From the IMG/VR virus record IMGVR_UViG_3300025872_000036, positions 1 through 64,000 of that record: a DNA stretch of 64,000 bases; one strand, 5' to 3'. The stretch's first letter is position 1. The number at the start of each line of letters is the position of its first letter. Below are positions 10,285 to 18,622 of the stretch, piece after piece. Source of the stretch: a virus. The notes under the pieces are model-generated. The model had not been told where the DNA came from and did not search any database. It saw only the letters and a program-made list of their open reading frames with translations. Made by a program: the position numbers and the translations under genes.

Positions 10285-10569
10285 ATGGAAGCAGAATTCT
10301 TCAAGCTGGTGGCGGAAGTTGGATTTCCAATTGCATCTTCAATAGCAGGCGGATACTTTGTTTTTCTTACGCTAAAGTTTATTCTAGCCGGCGTTCAAAG
10401 TTCAGTAAAAGGATTGAGTGGGATTATCATGGCACTTGACAATCGCGTCAAGACTATGAATCACGATATCGTTAGAATTGATACTTTGGTTTCAACAGCA
10501 CTACATGTCAGACCTGATATCGACAGACTCGCAAGAGCTGACGGTAAAAACGACGCAAGAAAGGACTGA
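10285..10569 (+). CDS. Small membrane protein, paralog A (holin/UviB-like layout)
   Basis: A 94-aa protein with one N-terminal transmembrane segment (about residues 13-37) followed by an amphipathic helix. It shares GFPI, GY and the IxALxxRV...D(I/L)xR pattern with the protein at 11078, so the two are paralogs now separated by a homing endonuclease. The layout resembles small BhlA/UviB-type holins, but a separate 3-TM holin lies at 28064, so the function is open. Confidence 0.65.
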   Translation: MEAEFFKLVAEVGFPIASSIAGGYFVFLTLKFILAGVQSSVKGLSGIIMALDNRVKTMNHDIVRIDTLVSTALHVRPDIDRLARADGKNDARKD

Positions 10570-10574
10570 CAAAT

Positions 10575-11081
10575 ATGAAACACGAACATCATATTATACC
10601 TAAACATATGGGTGGAAATGACGACCCTTCTAATTTAGTTTATCTAACTATTGAAGAACATGCTGAAGCACATAAAATATTATGGGAAAAACATGGGAAA
10701 TTAGAAGATAAAGTTGCTTACATGGGATTATTAAAAATGATTGATCGTGAGCAAATTATACATTGTTTAGTTTCCGCCCCTAAAAGCGAAGAACACAAAA
10801 GAAAAATATCTGAGGCACTTAAAGGTAAATCTAAACCTTGGTTAATTGGTTCTAAGAATGCTGCTGGCAAACGAGGACCCAATACTAAAGAACATAATCA
10901 ACGTATTGCAGAAGCAAAAAAAGGTAAAAAACGTGCGCCTTTTAGTGATGAATGGAAACAAGCACTAAAAAACGCAAAACAAAAACAACCAATACTTCAA
11001 TGCCCACACTGTCAGTTACAAGGTCGTGGCGCTAATATGACCAGATATCATTTTGATAATTGCAAAGGAATCAAATCATGA
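10575..11081 (+). CDS. HNH homing endonuclease with NUMOD3 and zinc-finger tail
   Basis: A 168-aa mobile endonuclease. It starts with an HNH-type HEHHIIPKHMGG and NLVYLT, continues with two NUMOD3-like DNA-binding segments (EEHKRKISEALKGK and EHNQRIAEAKKGK), and ends in CPHC...HFDNC, a likely zinc finger. It sits exactly between two paralogous membrane protein genes; its stop overlaps the next start (ATGA) and its 3' end supplies the next gene's ribosome-binding site. This is typical of a free-standing homing gene inserted into an operon. Confidence 0.85.
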   Translation: MKHEHHIIPKHMGGNDDPSNLVYLTIEEHAEAHKILWEKHGKLEDKVAYMGLLKMIDREQIIHCLVSAPKSEEHKRKISEALKGKSKPWLIGSKNAAGKRGPNTKEHNQRIAEAKKGKKRAPFSDEWKQALKNAKQKQPILQCPHCQLQGRGANMTRYHFDNCKGIKS

Positions 11082-11344
11082 CTGATCAAATTATTGCCAT
11101 GATTAATAAATATGGATTTCCTATCGTTGCTGCTGGCGGTATGGGATATATGATATATTTTGTTTGGAAATGGGCTACAGCAGAAATCAAACCTGTGTTA
11201 TCTGAAGCAAACACAGTCCTGATTGCATTGATCGACCGCGTTAGAATGTTGGACAATGATTTGATTAGACTCAATCAAAAAATCAACATCGTTCTAATGA
11301 TGAGGGAAACACATGCAAGCAAAGACAAGAAGGATACTGAATAA
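11078..11344 (+). CDS. Small membrane protein, paralog B
   Basis: An 88-aa paralog of the protein at 10285: a short N-terminus, a transmembrane helix around residues 13-33, then a helical tail with ALIDRVRMLDNDLIR. The ATG at 11078 overlaps the endonuclease stop and follows AAAGGAA; an upstream TTG-type extension is unlikely. It overlaps the autotransporter gene by 32 nt. Confidence 0.65.
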   Translation: MTDQIIAMINKYGFPIVAAGGMGYMIYFVWKWATAEIKPVLSEANTVLIALIDRVRMLDNDLIRLNQKINIVLMMRETHASKDKKDTE

Positions 11345-13214
11345 CCTTCTACTTTTTGTCACATTATTAATAACACCTATAGCATTATCTCAAGTTCTAC
11401 CCAGCGGTTATATTGGAACCGTAACGAATAATACGCCAAATACTTGGCAGACGTATTCGTACTCGTTCATTCCAAATATATCAGGCACAAACTATGTCGG
11501 ATTTGCGTTTAGGCAAGATCCTGCATATTGGACTTTCGACAATGCAAGTTTGACAGAATCGGGTTCATCCTCAAATCTTCTAACAAACGGAGGATTCACT
11601 ACGGGTGGTGCAATCAACATAACAACCAGCAACGGACCAGGAACGATTCAAGCACCTACTAATTGGGGTGTCTGGTATCAGAATGGTACATATCCTGCTG
11701 CGGCAGGCACATGGCAAGACATCGGAGGAACACATGGAGGTGTCTGGTTTGATGGTGCAGTAGGTACGTTTGACGGTATCTATCAAGGTATCAGTCTTAT
11801 TGCTGGAACAACATATACATTGACGTTTGAAATATTTGGCAATCACACAAGCAATGATAGTTCAGTACAACTTGGTGTTTACGCAGGTCCATGCGCAGAC
11901 ACATCTATCGCTGTCTCCTCATGTACAATACCAAGCAGTGCTGGATTCACAACTCTTGCGACACCTGCAGAAGGTGCAGCAGCTGGTAATCCAACGCCAA
12001 CAGTAGTAAGTACTACGGCAGGACCAGACATCGTAGATTCTTCTTCCAATAGAGGAGCCACGACATCAACCACTACAAGCACAAGAGGCACAACAAGCGC
12101 AGTTGCAACAACAACACTAACACCAACAAGACAAGAACAAATACTATCAGTAAACAGAAATATCACTACAGTTGCAACAACACCAATCACAACAGTTGTC
12201 AGATACACAACACCAATTACTACTACAACAATCACAACTCCAACTACAATTCAAACATGGAGTGATGGCACAACAACCACAGTAAATGGAACACCAGTAA
12301 CAACAACATCAATTATCAATGAAATTGTCACAGCAACAACAACGACCGATGAAGTAATTACAACAGCAGATAATCGTGCATTCACGACTCGTATTGATCA
12401 ACTTGCAAAACTTGACAAGATCAGCACTCTACAAAATGAAAACTCATTGGCTGATCCTCTATCAAGAAACAAGGCTGCAAATGACAAGATTACAAATAGA
12501 AGTGATCCTACAAAACAGTCTCAAGTATATGTAACTGGTTATTCTCTTCGCTCTGGTACCAAGGACACATACAAATATACGACAAATGTCTTTGGTATTG
12601 GATATGAAGAGAAGTATAATGACTCTCTATTGTTGGGTGGTCAATTGAACATTGGCACAACCGATCTTAGAGGCGACGATTCTGGTGGCGAACTAAGAAA
12701 GTATTCAATAGACTTCTTCGCGCTAAAGTCTTATGAAGATTGGCTATTGAAGACAAATCTAGGCACAGCATACAATGAGTTTGAAACACATCATTTCATG
12801 CGTGGTTTGAATTTGTCAAATACAGCAGAAACATCTGGTCATGATGCTTGGTTTGTCAACAGAGTCTATACGCCAGATGCATATGGTTTTAGACCATTTG
12901 CTGGTATTAAATTTGAATACGACTATAGAAAGAACATCTTTGAAAGCGGCTCACCAGTAACTGCAGTCAATCATGCTGCCAGAAAAGACTTCACGACTTC
13001 TGGGCATGGTGGTCTACGATTTGAACAAGAACTTGTGGACGATCTAACCGCAGTTGTTGAAGGTGTATTGGAAACATCAAAGACCAAGACAATCTTTGGT
13101 GGATTCAATTACTCATTTGATCCTAGTGCATCAATAATGCTAAAGTATGCAGTACAAGAGAAAGAAAATGTGGTAAATAACATTATTGGTGCTCAAATAA
13201 GGATTGTATTCTAA
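11313..13214 (+). CDS. Autotransporter-like outer-membrane protein
   Basis: A 633-aa protein with a clear signal peptide (RRILNNLLLFVTLLITPIALS, cut before QVLP). A beta-sandwich, carbohydrate-binding-like passenger covers about residues 28-190. A Thr/Ser-rich stalk follows (about 215-345). The C-terminal region (about 385-633) has the alternating pattern of a beta-barrel and ends in AQIRIVF, with the terminal Phe expected of a Bam-recognised outer-membrane barrel. The architecture is that of a type V secreted surface protein. The ribosome-binding site GAGGGA precedes the ATG. A phage gene of this kind is unusual; target and function are unknown. Confidence 0.75.
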   Translation: MQAKTRRILNNLLLFVTLLITPIALSQVLPSGYIGTVTNNTPNTWQTYSYSFIPNISGTNYVGFAFRQDPAYWTFDNASLTESGSSSNLLTNGGFTTGGAINITTSNGPGTIQAPTNWGVWYQNGTYPAAAGTWQDIGGTHGGVWFDGAVGTFDGIYQGISLIAGTTYTLTFEIFGNHTSNDSSVQLGVYAGPCADTSIAVSSCTIPSSAGFTTLATPAEGAAAGNPTPTVVSTTAGPDIVDSSSNRGATTSTTTSTRGTTSAVATTTLTPTRQEQILSVNRNITTVATTPITTVVRYTTPITTTTITTPTTIQTWSDGTTTTVNGTPVTTTSIINEIVTATTTTDEVITTADNRAFTTRIDQLAKLDKISTLQNENSLADPLSRNKAANDKITNRSDPTKQSQVYVTGYSLRSGTKDTYKYTTNVFGIGYEEKYNDSLLLGGQLNIGTTDLRGDDSGGELRKYSIDFFALKSYEDWLLKTNLGTAYNEFETHHFMRGLNLSNTAETSGHDAWFVNRVYTPDAYGFRPFAGIKFEYDYRKNIFESGSPVTAVNHAARKDFTTSGHGGLRFEQELVDDLTAVVEGVLETSKTKTIFGGFNYSFDPSASIMLKYAVQEKENVVNNIIGAQIRIVF

Positions 13215-13537
13215 TGAAAAACATTATAATATGTGCAATGGCTCTGGCGCTTTTCGGCGCCAGAGCATATGCTCAGGAAGAATTGACATGGCGTCAAAAG
13301 CCAGTATTGTGTGGTGAAACAAAGACAGTATTGGAACAATTGAAAAATGAAAATTATACGATTATAGGGAAATCAACAATTGTTCTCGACAAGACTGAAA
13401 GAACTATGGGATATGTTTGGCTGCTTCTAAAAGATGATGAACTACTAATCATTGAAAATTTCAGAGGTGTTAGTTGCTTGATCAGCGTTTCAAAAGACTA
13501 CATCGAAATAAATCTAAAGAAAGAAAATGACCTATAA
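13214..13537 (+). CDS. Small secreted (periplasmic) protein
   Basis: A 107-aa protein with a signal peptide (MKNIIICAMALALFGARAYA, cut before QEE). It has two Cys residues in the mature part that could form a disulfide. Its start overlaps the autotransporter stop (TAATG), so the two are probably co-translated and may act together at the envelope. No domain recognised. Confidence 0.7.
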   Translation: MKNIIICAMALALFGARAYAQEELTWRQKPVLCGETKTVLEQLKNENYTIIGKSTIVLDKTERTMGYVWLLLKDDELLIIENFRGVSCLISVSKDYIEINLKKENDL

Positions 13538-13640
13538 GACATCCGACATGGCTGTCGCACTATGGGGTGGAATATTCATAGGATTCATATTTGGAATAAT
13601 TGTTGGCGTTGCCTTTCAATTATTCAAATGTTCATTTTGA
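13527..13640 (+). CDS. 37-aa single-pass membrane peptide
   Basis: Starts at ATG 13527, overlapping the previous stop by 11 nt. The product has one hydrophobic segment with a glycine-zipper pattern (GGIFIGFIFGIIVGVAF). It converges with, and overlaps by 9 nt, the end of the minus-strand cyclase gene. Operon position and membrane pattern support coding; the function is unknown. Confidence 0.5.
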   Translation: MTYKTSDMAVALWGGIFIGFIFGIIVGVAFQLFKCSF

Positions 13641-15683
13641 AGTAGCCCTATAGACACCATCCCAATCTGCTGGTGGTGGATTTCTTAGATACTCTTCACA
13701 TCTTTCCTTCATCATTTCATAGTATGCTTTCATCTGACCATTGAATGCTCTGTCTAATTTCTCGCACATGCTTATTGCACTTCCGAATTTTTGTGAGCGA
13801 TAGTCATCAAGCATGATATTATGCATTTCTCTAAATGGTGCATAATTCAAGAATTCCATTTCTCTATTTGTTCCTATCACGGTATAGATATTTACACCTT
13901 GCTTCTTACCCTTGACTGCAATTGTATCAAGTTCAATGATGAAGTATTCATCGGCAACATATTCTGCTGTCTTTGATCCGATTACGAGTTTTACTCCGTA
14001 CGGTTTGGATTGTCCCTCAAGACGACTAGCAAGGTTGACAGCATCACCGAGGCAAGTATAATCGAAACGTTGATCGCTGCCCATGTTTCCAACAACAACC
14101 ATACCAGTATTGATACCAAGACCCATGCCGAAAGGAGGAACACCTTCAGCTCCGATTTTTCTGTTGAACTCATCTAGATCTCCTAACATGCTTAGAGCGG
14201 TTTTTACTGCATTCTTGGCGTGCTGCTTGTCGTCAAGTGGTGCATTCCAGAACGCCATCTGTGCATCACCAATATACTTGTCCAATGTGCCTTCATTCTC
14301 AAGGATCTTTGCTGTCATCGCAGTCATGTAGCGATTCATGATTTGTGTCAGACCCTGAACGTTTTCTCCATAGTGTTCACTAATAGAAGTAAATCCACGA
14401 ACATCGGTAAACATGATTGATAGTTCTCTGGTATCGCCACCGAGTTTCAATAGTTCTGGATTCTTCTGCAGTTTCTCAACAAGTGCCTTTGAAAGATAAG
14501 ATTGAAACTGTTTCTTGATTTGTTGCTTTAGTCTGAACTCTCTTGCAAAGTTGTTGAAGACTAGCCATGAGAATACTAAAGTAATTGCAAATAAAGGAAA
14601 TGAATAATCAAACATAATATTCATTTCGTACATATAGAAGCAGGAACCGACGATTCCTACTGCCGAAACCACATAAAAAGGTATGGTTTGCCAAATCTTT
14701 AGTCTTGGAACAAGAAGAATGAATAGTAATCCAATGAGAGTCAATGTGAATAATTCAATACCATCAGCATAATCCAATCGCGTCAAACTATCGCCATTTA
14801 CCAACGTAGAAATCATGGCTGCCTGCACTTCAGCTACGTTCTTTAGACCATAAGGCGTTGGAACGTTTGTGGCTAGTCCCTCGGCAGATAGAGTCAATAT
14901 TACGACACGGTTCTCTATGTCGTTTAGATGATACATATGACGATAATCGAATTCCTTGTTGTACTTTATCCAGACGCGACCATTTGAGTCCGTTTGGATA
15001 GTTTCAAATTGTGGAATGCGAACTGACTCAATGCCATTCAATCCAACTTTCATTTGGTAACTAGGATCACCAGTCAATGCACGAATGACTTCCAGAGACA
15101 ACGTTGGATAAAGTTCCTTGTCTATTTGCACGACCATTGGCATACGACGTACGACGCCATCTATCTCTCCAGATGCAGCAAGAACACCGACACCAGCTGC
15201 CTTATCTTCAAACACTTTCAATGGGCGAACGATACCTAAAAATCTTTGTATCCACCCTTCGGGGTTTTGACCAATTATTGCGATTCCTCTTGGTGAACCT
15301 TCTGCTTTGCTGGCCTTGTTTGATGGTGCCTGTGATATGACAACACCATCGAGCGCATTTGCAAGATCTTGATCTTTTCCAAAACGATCTGGCTCCGAAA
15401 ATATTATTGGCATGACTATCATCGCAGGATTCATCGTCTTTATCATTTCAAGTAGTTTTGCAACTTTATCACGAGGCCATGGCCACTGACCTTGATTTTC
15501 AATATCGTCGTCAGTTATTTCAATAATTGAGATTTGTTCGCTGGATGTTCTTTCTCTTGATACTTGATAGTAGTCAAATGTTTTTAGTCGTGCTGTCTCA
15601 ATCAACCAACCATCTTGGAATCTCAACGCAATCAAACCTATCAAAACAACAACAACAATTTTCCAAGATGTAAAGAAGTTCAT
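13632..15683 (-). CDS. CHASE2-domain class III adenylate cyclase
   Basis: A 683-aa membrane receptor cyclase. It has an N-terminal membrane anchor (about 8-21), an extracytoplasmic CHASE2 sensor (about 25-300) and three transmembrane helices (about 308-380). The catalytic domain (about 415-600) has metal Asp427 (FTDVRGF) and Asp473 (IGDA), Lys469 and Thr543 at the purine-selecting positions (the Lys/Thr pair of class IIIb adenylate cyclases), and transition-state Asn550 and Arg554. All catalytic residues are present, so it should make cAMP. It overlaps the FecR gene (ATGA) and closes the curli-type operon. Confidence 0.92.
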   Translation of the reverse strand: MNFFTSWKIVVVVLIGLIALRFQDGWLIETARLKTFDYYQVSRERTSSEQISIIEITDDDIENQGQWPWPRDKVAKLLEMIKTMNPAMIVMPIIFSEPDRFGKDQDLANALDGVVISQAPSNKASKAEGSPRGIAIIGQNPEGWIQRFLGIVRPLKVFEDKAAGVGVLAASGEIDGVVRRMPMVVQIDKELYPTLSLEVIRALTGDPSYQMKVGLNGIESVRIPQFETIQTDSNGRVWIKYNKEFDYRHMYHLNDIENRVVILTLSAEGLATNVPTPYGLKNVAEVQAAMISTLVNGDSLTRLDYADGIELFTLTLIGLLFILLVPRLKIWQTIPFYVVSAVGIVGSCFYMYEMNIMFDYSFPLFAITLVFSWLVFNNFAREFRLKQQIKKQFQSYLSKALVEKLQKNPELLKLGGDTRELSIMFTDVRGFTSISEHYGENVQGLTQIMNRYMTAMTAKILENEGTLDKYIGDAQMAFWNAPLDDKQHAKNAVKTALSMLGDLDEFNRKIGAEGVPPFGMGLGINTGMVVVGNMGSDQRFDYTCLGDAVNLASRLEGQSKPYGVKLVIGSKTAEYVADEYFIIELDTIAVKGKKQGVNIYTVIGTNREMEFLNYAPFREMHNIMLDDYRSQKFGSAISMCEKLDRAFNGQMKAYYEMMKERCEEYLRNPPPADWDGVYRATSK

Positions 15684-16711
15684 TTTTGTATTATCCTTAT
15701 CTTATTGACATACGGAGACTCGGCATCGTTTATGCTAAACGTCACCGTTCTATCGCCTTGAGTTATTGACATGTCGTAGTTTTTGTCTTTTTCTATGTCC
15801 ATTTGGACAGCACTTTCAACATTACGAAGTAGCCTGACTTTTGTGGCAGTGAATATAGTATATATTTGAGTAGATTGATTGAGTCCTGCAATCTTTCCGA
15901 CCGAAGACGCATCATATTCGCTCAACACATTTTGCAATAAATCCATATCAAGAAGATTGACATCAAGATCGTTGAACTTGAGATTGTCTTTGTCTAGATC
16001 TGTCGTATCAAGTTCTCTGAATTCCAGAAGATCTATTCTCAATGGATCATTTTTGTCGTGAGTGTCTTCGTCCTTTGACTTCTCTGGCTTTGACACAATC
16101 AAAAGATTATTGATTTGACTCTCAAGTAGATTCAATATCGTTGGCTGTGCTGGTTTTCCCTCACTTGACGCGACATATGTGGATTGAAATGCCTTGTTCA
16201 ATATCACTTGTCCAGCATCGGATTCAACTCGTATCTCACCGACTGTGCCATCGCGATTGGGTAATAGAATTATAAGACTTTGACCTATTTCGTCAACCGT
16301 CATGCTAAATGATGTGCCGCGAACACCAACTGTTGCAACTGGTGTTTGGATGTTTATGTTTTCATTATTGTTCTTTGCGATTGCACCAGATGCATACCTG
16401 ACCGTGCCAAGTGCAATCTTCATGGACATCTTGCCAGCACCACGATTGGGATCATAGACATATTCGTCTATGACAAGTTTGCTATTCTCGGTGATGGCTA
16501 CTTGTGTTTCATCCTTGAATTTTATATTTGCTCTTGCGCGAGCTGTGCGAATCGTGTCCAATGATTCAACTTTACCACCTAAAGAAGCATCAACTGACGA
16601 GCCAGCTTTTTTGTCTATTTGTGCTGGACCCGTCAGTTGAATAAATTCACCAATAGAATTGGCTTTAGCCTCAGTCAGACTGAGTAATAGTAGCAGTAAG
16701 ATTATTACCAT
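15680..16711 (-). CDS. FecR-domain periplasmic protein
   Basis: A 343-aa protein with an N-terminal signal peptide (MVIILLLLLLSLTEAKA) and a FecR domain whose hallmark TPVATVGVRGTSF is at residues 123-135. The C-terminal half is acidic and of unknown fold. It overlaps the curlin-like gene upstream by 41 nt and the cyclase downstream by 4 nt. FecR-domain and CHASE2-cyclase genes are often neighbours in proteobacteria, so a sensing partnership across the membrane is plausible. Confidence 0.85.
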   Translation of the reverse strand: MVIILLLLLLSLTEAKANSIGEFIQLTGPAQIDKKAGSSVDASLGGKVESLDTIRTARARANIKFKDETQVAITENSKLVIDEYVYDPNRGAGKMSMKIALGTVRYASGAIAKNNNENINIQTPVATVGVRGTSFSMTVDEIGQSLIILLPNRDGTVGEIRVESDAGQVILNKAFQSTYVASSEGKPAQPTILNLLESQINNLLIVSKPEKSKDEDTHDKNDPLRIDLLEFRELDTTDLDKDNLKFNDLDVNLLDMDLLQNVLSEYDASSVGKIAGLNQSTQIYTIFTATKVRLLRNVESAVQMDIEKDKNYDMSITQGDRTVTFSINDAESPYVNKIRIIQK

Positions 16712-17339
16712 TTGTCGTCACATTCATGACCTTTTGTATGCTACCAGATTGAGAATATGTAAAGGTTCCGCTATTACCTGTGTGCGTGATCGTTGCTGTA
16801 TGAGGTAATGTAGGAGCACCCGATTGACTAAAGTTTGTTACATTCAGATCGCCCGTAATATTCATTGTTAGCGATCCCGCCGTTGAATTCATTAGTATTG
16901 TAGTTTGATTATTGTCGCCAGTAACAGTTGCATCAAGTATCACGCTACTCTTCTTGATCGTGATATCTGTTGTATTGTTATCTCCGATGTTGTAGAATTT
17001 CGCATCTACTGATGCACACGCATCAGTATTTCCAGCATTACACTTGAACTCCATCGTGTTCGTGCTGCCCTCTTGTTTTAGATCAACAAGATTTCCGTTA
17101 CCATTCAATTCAAAATTCAATGTGTTTATCGCGCCGTTTTGCATTATGGTTATATCGTTATTGTCGCCTGTAATCAAAGCAGGCGTCGTTGACGAATTGA
17201 TTTGATTCAATGCACCATTTTGTTGGGTGATTGTCAATGTCAATGCGTCTCCTGTTTGATCAATATAGATTTTACTATCCGTCGCGTTTGCTACATTGAA
17301 TAACAAAACCATGAACAATGCTGCCCATAGTTTTCTCAT
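16671..17339 (-). CDS. Curlin-like secreted repeat protein (CsgA/CsgB type)
   Basis: A 222-aa protein with a signal peptide (MRKLWAALFMVLLFNVANA, cut before TDS). Its mature part is rich in Asn, Gln, Gly and Thr and has repeated GDNN and QxGxxN units (for example MQNGAIN, KQEGSTN, YSQSGSI), as in curlin amyloid repeats. The ATG at 17339 overlaps the csgG stop (ATGA) and follows a strong AAGGAAGG site, so the longer upstream reading is rejected. Probably exported through the CsgG pore encoded just upstream. Confidence 0.8.
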   Translation of the reverse strand: MRKLWAALFMVLLFNVANATDSKIYIDQTGDALTLTITQQNGALNQINSSTTPALITGDNNDITIMQNGAINTLNFELNGNGNLVDLKQEGSTNTMEFKCNAGNTDACASVDAKFYNIGDNNTTDITIKKSSVILDATVTGDNNQTTILMNSTAGSLTMNITGDLNVTNFSQSGAPTLPHTATITHTGNSGTFTYSQSGSIQKVMNVTTNGNNLTATITQSD

Positions 17340-18112
17340 TTGTTTCCTTCCTTTCTTTTCCAAAATCCTTTTCTTTCGCCTTCCATGATTGTTTCTATTA
17401 CACTCTGCTCTATCGCAGCCTTGACAGCGTAGTTTGTTGGTTCATTTACTGCAAGACCTGTTTCTATTTCAAGTGCCTTTGTTCCCATGTCAACGAACTT
17501 CAACACATCAACTGATGTCTTGATGCTCAATATTGTTTTTTGTACTGCAACGGATGTTAGAACTTCGCCCGTTTGAACCGACACAAGACGAAGAAATACC
17601 GTGACAATATCCTGTCTATATTGTGTTGATACACCAATACCAAGGTATCTTGCACCAACACCACCCGATGATATGTTTGTATCATAACTTATGACGCCAC
17701 CCTCGGCAATCAATCCAGCAAATAGTAGTGGGCGTAATTCTTTTGCTCTTTCTCCTTCAAATGCTTCGCGAGCAGTACGAATCAATTGTCTTTCCTTGAT
17801 TAGATTATCAAGACCTACACGTTCAACAACACGAAACCATTTACCTTTTCCGACATCTTGCATGGCTTTGATCAACCATGCTTCTGCGCCTTGTGTTATT
17901 GCTGTGCTTAGATGTGCAACATTTTCACTTGGTTTTCTTTGTCCGGTCTTGTCAAGATACGAGTAGACGGCCACGATCAATGGCTGTCCATCAATTTCTT
18001 CTATCATTTCAAACATGCTTTGAGCCTTTGATGGCATCAATTCTGGCTCAGTCACTTCCATGGGTGCAACGCATCCAGCAAGCAACAAGAGCATTAGTAA
18101 TGCTTTGTACAT
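17336..18112 (-). CDS. csgG: CsgG-like outer-membrane secretion lipoprotein
   Basis: A 258-aa protein with a lipobox (LLAGC, Cys14). The conserved CsgG core is present, including GKWFRVVERVGLDNLIKERQ, SSGGVGARYLG and the TVFLRLVSVQTGEVL strand region that builds the membrane channel. Length agrees with CsgG (about 260-280). The start overlaps the CsgF stop (TAATG). Curli-type csgF/csgG pairs have been reported in some marine pelagiphage-like myoviruses; here they are coupled to a putative substrate and to a FecR/cyclase pair. Confidence 0.93.
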   Translation of the reverse strand: MYKALLMLLLLAGCVAPMEVTEPELMPSKAQSMFEMIEEIDGQPLIVAVYSYLDKTGQRKPSENVAHLSTAITQGAEAWLIKAMQDVGKGKWFRVVERVGLDNLIKERQLIRTAREAFEGERAKELRPLLFAGLIAEGGVISYDTNISSGGVGARYLGIGVSTQYRQDIVTVFLRLVSVQTGEVLTSVAVQKTILSIKTSVDVLKFVDMGTKALEIETGLAVNEPTNYAVKAAIEQSVIETIMEGERKGFWKRKEGNK

Positions 18113-18555
18113 TAGAACTTGAACTCGCCTATTGGAACTTCAACGGTTGTTGTATTTCCATTTGATTGGACTATTGATAATGTAACAGCATCTGTAGTCT
18201 TCACGAAGGATATTGTGTTTCCTTCAATGACGACGGTGCCAGAATTGCTTGCATTCTCACCAAACATTGTATCTACAAGTTGCTTGCTCAATTGAGCATA
18301 TATTCTACCTTCAACATTCAATAGAAACTTGGATAGATTTGAATTGTCTATCTTTCTTTGTTCAGCAGCTTTTCTTGCTTCTTCTTCGGCTTTTAGTTTC
18401 TCTCTACGCTGGTATTCCATTGTTTCAATGGTTAGAACGTGTGAAGAATATCCAATGCCGCTAAACGAAGGATTCTTGAAGCCAAATTGTAGATTATCGG
18501 CTAAAACATGATCAGATATCAGCAAAAACATGACTAAGAAAGGTAATTTTCTCAT
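18112..18555 (-). CDS. csgF: CsgF-like curli assembly factor
   Basis: A 147-aa protein with a signal peptide (MRKLPFLVMFLLISDHVLA, cut before DNL). The mature N-terminus QFGFKNPSFSGIGYSSH is the CsgF signature that docks into the CsgG pore. The ATG at 18555 follows AGAAAGGA; the longer upstream reading lacks support. First gene of the minus-strand operon. Confidence 0.9.
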   Translation of the reverse strand: MRKLPFLVMFLLISDHVLADNLQFGFKNPSFSGIGYSSHVLTIETMEYQRREKLKAEEEARKAAEQRKIDNSNLSKFLLNVEGRIYAQLSKQLVDTMFGENASNSGTVVIEGNTISFVKTTDAVTLSIVQSNGNTTTVEVPIGEFKF

Positions 18556-18587
18556 GATATTGAGTCCTTTCTTACAAGTATTATTTA

Positions 18588-18595
18588 GATAAATA
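18588..18595 (+). promoter_or_regulatory. T4-late-type promoter, GATAAATA
   Basis: GATAAATA, one change from TATAAATA, 28 nt before the ATG at 18623 in the divergent region between csgF and the polydomain gene. The surrounding AT-rich sequence could also serve the minus-strand operon. Confidence 0.45.
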
Positions 18596-18622
18596 TTACA
18601 TACCACAACGTATTGGTGCATA

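Noticed and set aside
10285-11344. The paralogous membrane proteins as the main holin
   Set aside because: A clear 3-TM GTA-type holin is linked to the endolysin and spanins at 28064; the pair is therefore left unassigned.
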